Part shown: positions 50,347 through 54,828 of the stretch, piece after piece
How positions within the stretch are numbered: position 1 is the first letter of the stretch
Layout of the letters: every line of letters starts with the position of its first letter
Assembly (NCBI GenBank): GCA_000720845.1
Contig: JODU01000034.1
Location: 1 to 54,828 of the forward strand
Reading direction: 5' to 3'
DNA from: Kitasatospora aureofaciens
Lineage (GTDB): Bacteria; Actinomycetota; Actinomycetes; Streptomycetales; Streptomycetaceae
DNA length: 54,828 nt
Program-made: the position numbers and the translations under genes
The notes under the pieces: model-generated
Seen by the model: only the letters and a program-made list of their open reading frames with translations
What the model was told of the DNA's origin: nothing
Database searches by the model: none

Positions 50347-50565
50347 CTACTTCTCCGCGGCCATGGCCGCCCGCAGGCTCTTGGGCCGCAGGTCGGTCCA
50401 GTTCTGTTCGACGTACTCCAGGCACTCGGCGCGGCCCGCCGGACCGAAGACGGCCCGCCAGCCGGCCGGCACGTCCGAGAAGGTCGGCCAGAGGGAGTGC
50501 TGGTCCTCGTCGTTCACCACCACCTGGAACTGGCCGCTCTCGTCGTCGAAGGGGTTGCTGCTCAT
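50347..50565 (-). CDS. MbtH-like protein
   Basis: A 72-aa protein with the full MbtH pattern: NPFDDESGQFQVVVNDEDQHSLWPTFSDVPAGW…CLEYVEQNWTDLRPKSL. MbtH-like proteins bind A domains and are needed for their folding or activity. The ATG overlaps the NRPS2 stop in ATGA, so the two are made in step. It should serve the A domains of both NRPSs. Confidence 0.97.
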   Translation of the reverse strand: MSSNPFDDESGQFQVVVNDEDQHSLWPTFSDVPAGWRAVFGPAGRAECLEYVEQNWTDLRPKSLRAAMAAEK

Positions 50566-53500
50566 ATGTCGAATCTCCGTTTCGTCTCCCGGCCGATGAG
50601 CCGGCAGATCTCGTCGGCCGACCCGGCGTCGATCAGGTCGTGGTGGGTGCTCTCGATGTCGTACTGCGTGACGGACCCCGTGATGTACGGCCCCCACAGG
50701 TCCCCGTAGCGGGCGTCCGGGTTGGGCACCGCGTTGAAGAACAGCGCGTCGCCGTGGAAGACCGGTGAGGTGAACTTGGGCGTCAGCGAGGTGTGGTTGA
50801 CGATGACCCGGACCGCGTCGTCGAGGAACGCCTCGTGGTCCCCGGAGCCGACGCCGCTGGTGAGGTGCTCGCGGAAGTACTCCCGCAGGGCTGCGGGGGC
50901 CGGAGCCGGCTGGGTCGCCAGGTAGTCGCCGGGCACGCTGTCCAGCAGCACCAGGAACGCCACCTCGTGGCCGCGTTCCTGGAGGCGGGCGGCGACGGCC
51001 TGGGCGAGGGTGCCGCCGATGGAGTACCCGGCCAGGTGGAAGGGGCCCTCGGGCTGGACGGCCAGGATCTCCGCCACGTAGTCGAGGACCATCTCGTCCA
51101 GTGACTCCGGCAGCCGGGCCGCCCCGTCGAAGCCCTTCGCCTGGATGCCGTGGATGGTCCGGTACTGGGGCAGCCGGCCGCCGAAGCCCAGGTAGGGCCA
51201 GCAGATGCCGCCGCCGGGGTGCACGAACCACAGCGGCGGCCCGTCGTCGCCCGCGGCCCGGGTGCCGCCGCCCTTGATGGACAGCACCGGTGCGAAGGGA
51301 TCACCGGACAGCCCCGAGTCGCCCTCCGCCTCCAGGAACACGACCAGTTCGGCGACGGTCGGCGCGTCGAAGACCGCGCGCAGGGGCAGTGCGACGCCGA
51401 GGACCACTCCGATGCGGCTGATCAGCCGGGCGGCGAGCAGCGAGTGCCCGCCGCGGGTGAAGAACGAGTCGTCGATGGTGACCGAGTCCAGGCCCAGCAC
51501 CTCGGCGAACAGACCGCACAGGATCTCCTCACGGGTGGTGCGCGGCGCCCGCCCTGCCGACTCGCCGGCGTAGTCGGGGACCGGCAGCGCCCGCTTGTCG
51601 AGCTTGCCGCTCAGGGTCAGCGGCACCTCGTCGATCACCGCGAGCGCGGCGGGCACCATGTGCTGCGGCAGTCGCGCCCGCACCAGTTCGCGCACCTCGG
51701 ACACCAGCTCCGGATCGCCGGCCCGGTCCGCGGTGGGCACCAGGTAGCCGGCCAGCCGGCGGTCGCCGCCACTGCCGTCCACGACCACCACGGCCTGGTC
51801 GACGCCCGGATGGGCCCGCAGCCCCGCCTGCACCTCGCCCAGTTCGATCCGGAAGCCGCGGATCTTGACCTGGTCGTCGGCCCGCCCGTGGAAGACGAGC
51901 GCCCCGTCGGCGGTCCACGCCACCACGTCGCCGGTGCGGTACATCCGCTCCCCGGGCCCGCCGAACGGGCAGACCACGAAGCGGGCGGCGGTCACGGTGG
52001 GCCGGCCGACGTAGCCGCGGGCGAGGCCGGGACCGGCGATGTACAGCTCACCGGGCACCCCGGCCGGGACCGGCCGGAGCGCCGCGTCGAGCACGTACAG
52101 CCGGGTGTTGTGGATGGGCGTGCCGATCGGGAACACCCGGTCCTCGGCGGCCAGCGGGGCGCTCATGGTGGCGCACACGGTGGTCTCGGTCGGGCCGTAG
52201 ACGTTCATCATCCGGCGGCCGGGCGCCCACTGGGCGACCAGCTCGGGCGACGGCGCCTCACCGCCGACCAGCAGCGAGACCACGCTGCTCAGCGAGCCGG
52301 CGGGCAGCGCGGCCAGCATCGACGGCGGCAGCATCATGTGCGTGACCCGGTGCCGGTCCACCGTCGCGGCCAGCGGCGGGCCGGGCGCCAGCTCCTCCTT
52401 GTCGGCGAGGACCAGGGTCGCGCCGGACAGCAGCACCGTGAACATCTCGCACAGGGAGACGTCGAAGCTGGGCGAGACCAGCTGGAGCATCCGGCTGCCG
52501 GCCCCCACCGCCATCCGCTCGACGTGGGCGTCGACCAGGCTCGCCACGCCCCGGTGGGTGACCACGGTGCCCTTGGGCAGACCGGTCGAGCCGGAGGTGT
52601 AGATGACGTACGCGGCGCTGTCGGGGTTGGTGCCCCGGGCCACGCGCGGTACGTGCCCGCCGCCGGACGGCACCCGGTCCACCCGGACCGTGGCCAGGCC
52701 ATGCCCGTCCGTCACCGCGGCCGCGGAGGCGTCCACCACCGCGAGCCGGGCCCCGGAGTCGGCCAGCATGTAGGCGATCCGCTCGGCCGGGTAGGTGTGG
52801 TCGACCGGCAGGTACACACCCCCCGCCTTGGTCACCCCGAGCAGGGCGACGACGAGGTCCGGGGAGCGGCGGGTGGCCACCGCCACCACGGTCTCCGGGC
52901 CCACGCCCCGCTCGCGCAGCGCGTACGCCAGCCGGTCGGCGCGCTCGTCGAGTTCCCGGTACGTCACCCGCTGGTCCTCGAAGAGCAGCGCGGTGGCGTC
53001 GGGCGTGGCGGCGGCCCGGCGTTCGAACTGGTCGGCGATGGTGCCGGCGGCCGTCGGTGCCGCCGTGTCGTTGAAGCCGTCGAGCAGTCGCCGCCGCTCC
53101 TCGTCGGGCTGGAGGGCGACCGCGGCGACGGGCAGGCCCGGGTCGGCCGCGATCCGGGTGAGCACCCGGCCGAGCCGGTCCGCGATGCCCTCGGCCACCG
53201 CCGCCTCGAAGTGGTCCTGCTGGTACTCCATGACGACGTGCAGCCGGTCGTCGGCGGCGGCCGCGACACCGAGCGGGTAGTGGGTGCCGTTGCCGGTGCC
53301 GACACCGGTGATGGCGATGCCGCCGTTGGCGTCGGCGTCGGCGAGGCCGTCCCGCTCCATCGGGAAGGACTCGAAGACCACCACGGTGTCGAACAGCGTG
53401 GTCAGTCCGGCGGTCCGGCAGATGTCGGTGAGCCCGACGTGATGATGGTCCATCAGCGCGCCCTGCCGGTCCTGGAGCGCGGTGAGCACCTGGCGCAGGC

Positions 53501-54828
53501 TCTGCCAGGGCGACAGCTCCGCGCGTACGGGCAGGGTGTTGATGAACAGGCCGACCATGGACTCCACCCCGGGCACGGCGGGCGGCCGGCCGGAGACGGT
53601 GGTGCCGAAGACCACGTCCTGCCGGCCGGTGATCCCGGCCAGGACGATCGCCCAGGCGCCCTGCACCAGGGTGCTGAGCGTGACGCCCAGCTCGGCGGCG
53701 ACGCCGATCAGTTCACGGGCGGTCTCCGGGGACAGCGGGATGTCGGCCTGTCCCACCCGGCGCGCGTCGGCCCGCACGCTCGTGTCGGTCACGACCAGCG
53801 TCGGCTCCTCCACCCCGGCCAGCTCGGTCCGCCAGGCCCGGTCGGAGGCCGCCGGGTCCTGCTCCGACAGCCAGCGCAGGAAGTCGCCGTACCGGTGGGC
53901 CCGCGGCAGGACGGAGGGGTCGCCCCCGGAGCCGTACAGCCGCAGCAGTTCGCCCATCAGGATGCTCAGCGACCAGCCGTCCAGCAGGGCGTGGTGGGAG
54001 GTCAGCACGAGCTGGGCCTCGTCCGCGCCGGTCAGGGCGAGGGTGATCCGCAGCAGCGGGGGCCGGGCCGGGTCGAAGTGGTCCGCCTCGTCCTCGGCGA
54101 GCAGCCGCCGCAGGGCCTCGGCGCGCGCGGCGTCGTCCAGCTCCCGCAGGTCGGCGAGGTGCCAGGGCAGTTCGACCGCGTCGAGCACCAACTGCACCAG
54201 CTCGCCCGCCCGGTTCGACACGAAGGCGGTGCGCAGGTTGGCGTACCGGTCGAGCAGCGCCTGCCCGGCGGCCCGCATCCGCTCCGGTTCGACGGCACCG
54301 GACAGGGCGTAGACGACCTGCACGTGGTAGGCGTCGTACGAGGTGTCCGCGAGCATCGACTCGAACAGCAGGCCGTGCTGGAGCGGGGTGAGCGGCCATA
54401 CGTCCGTGAGCGAGGGAAAGCGTGCCTCCCAGCGTTCCAGTTCGCCCTGGCGTACGTCGACCAGCGGCACGTCGGACGGGGTCAGCCCGCCGGCGTCCGG
54501 CCGGGCGGCGTGCCGGGCCAGACCGGTGAGGGCGGTGCCCCACAGGTCGGCCAGCTCCCGGACCTCCTCGCGGGAGAGCACGCCGGTCGGGAACCCGAAG
54601 CGGACGGCGAGCGCCGGGCCGTCCTCGGTGTCCGTCACCGCGGCGTTGATCTCCAGGGTGGACATCACGGGCATGTCGGCGTCGGGGACGGCGATCAGCT
54701 CGTTCATCCCCGGGGTCTGCGTGAAACCGAGCCCGCGCAGATCCTCCGGCATGTCCGTGCCGGCCGAGAACTGGCCCAGGTAGTTGAAGGCGATCTGCCC
54801 GGTCGGGTGCCCGGCGAGCACCGCCGCC
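50562..54828 (-). CDS. NRPS2 terminal part: …E-C-A-T-TE (5' end outside the window)
   Basis: At least 1420 residues of a synthetase entering from the right edge. It begins in the end of an epimerisation domain (IAFNYLGQF). A C domain follows (HHALLDGWS, about 53985), then A (YTSGSTGLPKG, about 52580; NVYGPTETTVCA; LSGKLDKRAL, about 51600), a PCP (RGGHSLLA, about 51450) and a type I thioesterase (GYSIGG, about 51020; HHDL near the end). The C domain should accept a D-residue donor; TE releases or cyclises. My hand-read A code is D-V-C-M-L-G-V-V-C-K; no substrate assigned. It heads the coupled MbtH-P450-P450 run. Confidence 0.95.
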   Translation of the reverse strand, partial: AAVLAGHPTGQIAFNYLGQFSAGTDMPEDLRGLGFTQTPGMNELIAVPDADMPVMSTLEINAAVTDTEDGPALAVRFGFPTGVLSREEVRELADLWGTALTGLARHAARPDAGGLTPSDVPLVDVRQGELERWEARFPSLTDVWPLTPLQHGLLFESMLADTSYDAYHVQVVYALSGAVEPERMRAAGQALLDRYANLRTAFVSNRAGELVQLVLDAVELPWHLADLRELDDAARAEALRRLLAEDEADHFDPARPPLLRITLALTGADEAQLVLTSHHALLDGWSLSILMGELLRLYGSGGDPSVLPRAHRYGDFLRWLSEQDPAASDRAWRTELAGVEEPTLVVTDTSVRADARRVGQADIPLSPETARELIGVAAELGVTLSTLVQGAWAIVLAGITGRQDVVFGTTVSGRPPAVPGVESMVGLFINTLPVRAELSPWQSLRQVLTALQDRQGALMDHHHVGLTDICRTAGLTTLFDTVVVFESFPMERDGLADADANGGIAITGVGTGNGTHYPLGVAAAADDRLHVVMEYQQDHFEAAVAEGIADRLGRVLTRIAADPGLPVAAVALQPDEERRRLLDGFNDTAAPTAAGTIADQFERRAAATPDATALLFEDQRVTYRELDERADRLAYALRERGVGPETVVAVATRRSPDLVVALLGVTKAGGVYLPVDHTYPAERIAYMLADSGARLAVVDASAAAVTDGHGLATVRVDRVPSGGGHVPRVARGTNPDSAAYVIYTSGSTGLPKGTVVTHRGVASLVDAHVERMAVGAGSRMLQLVSPSFDVSLCEMFTVLLSGATLVLADKEELAPGPPLAATVDRHRVTHMMLPPSMLAALPAGSLSSVVSLLVGGEAPSPELVAQWAPGRRMMNVYGPTETTVCATMSAPLAAEDRVFPIGTPIHNTRLYVLDAALRPVPAGVPGELYIAGPGLARGYVGRPTVTAARFVVCPFGGPGERMYRTGDVVAWTADGALVFHGRADDQVKIRGFRIELGEVQAGLRAHPGVDQAVVVVDGSGGDRRLAGYLVPTADRAGDPELVSEVRELVRARLPQHMVPAALAVIDEVPLTLSGKLDKRALPVPDYAGESAGRAPRTTREEILCGLFAEVLGLDSVTIDDSFFTRGGHSLLAARLISRIGVVLGVALPLRAVFDAPTVAELVVFLEAEGDSGLSGDPFAPVLSIKGGGTRAAGDDGPPLWFVHPGGGICWPYLGFGGRLPQYRTIHGIQAKGFDGAARLPESLDEMVLDYVAEILAVQPEGPFHLAGYSIGGTLAQAVAARLQERGHEVAFLVLLDSVPGDYLATQPAPAPAALREYFREHLTSGVGSGDHEAFLDDAVRVIVNHTSLTPKFTSPVFHGDALFFNAVPNPDARYGDLWGPYITGSVTQYDIESTHHDLIDAGSADEICRLIGRETKRRFDI

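Overview
The window is high-GC DNA with strongly GC-biased third codon positions. It carries AfsR/SARP-type regulation, an Orf1590-type sporulation protein, a bldA-type TTA codon and an NRPS cluster, so it is almost certainly from Streptomyces or a close relative. The left edge is a contig end: bases 6-39 are a Nextera sequencing adapter, not genome. Genes run off both ends.

Positions 40 to about 27.7 kb look like conserved chromosomal backbone. In order: a partial NPCBM protein; an AfsR-like SARP-ATPase regulator; a stand-alone asparagine-synthase-like ATP-dependent ligase; the sporulation regulator; an L-2-hydroxyglutarate oxidase-like enzyme; a Dabb protein; trmB; a PrsW protease; an aldo/keto reductase; an M23 cell-wall peptidase under a c-di-AMP (ydaO) riboswitch; a frameshifted membrane PP2C phosphatase; initiator tRNA-Met; a RibD-like enzyme with reversed domain order; a MerR regulator with a textbook 19-bp-spacer promoter; two tandem paralogous small membrane proteins; a truncated acetyltransferase; tRNA-Lys; an APC permease; a DEAD-box helicase with an RGG-type repeat tail; a lipoprotein; a minimal zincin; a membrane metallophosphoesterase; and tRNA-Glu.

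From about 27.7 kb to the right edge lies an NRPS biosynthetic cluster that continues out of the window. Its diagnostic pair is an L-ornithine N5-monooxygenase (31.3-32.6 kb) and a PaiB-like protein (35.4-36.0 kb) that fits piperazate synthase (KtzT/HmtC type). Together they predict a piperazic-acid-containing peptide. A three-gene operon (arginine deiminase, DDAH-like amidinohydrolase, ornithine monooxygenase) probably feeds ornithine. It diverges from a second operon of piperazate synthase, a 46-codon basic ORF, a serine-hydroxymethyltransferase-like PLP enzyme that has lost key SHMT residues, and NRPS1. NRPS1 is a two-module protein with a degenerate second A domain and an unusual charged C-terminal extension. 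A second group on the minus strand holds a terminal NRPS (…E-C-A-T-TE), an MbtH protein and two P450s in 4-bp-overlap coupling. Regulation and supply genes are trpC, an LmbU-family regulator with a TTA codon, a receiver-degenerate LuxR-type regulator and a free-standing carrier protein. A DrrAB-type ABC exporter diverges from a TetR repressor across three 19-bp operators.

The gene set recalls himastatin/kutzneride-type chemistry. The odd PLP enzyme, the dead A domain with its tail, and the right-hand NRPS outside the window leave the product open.
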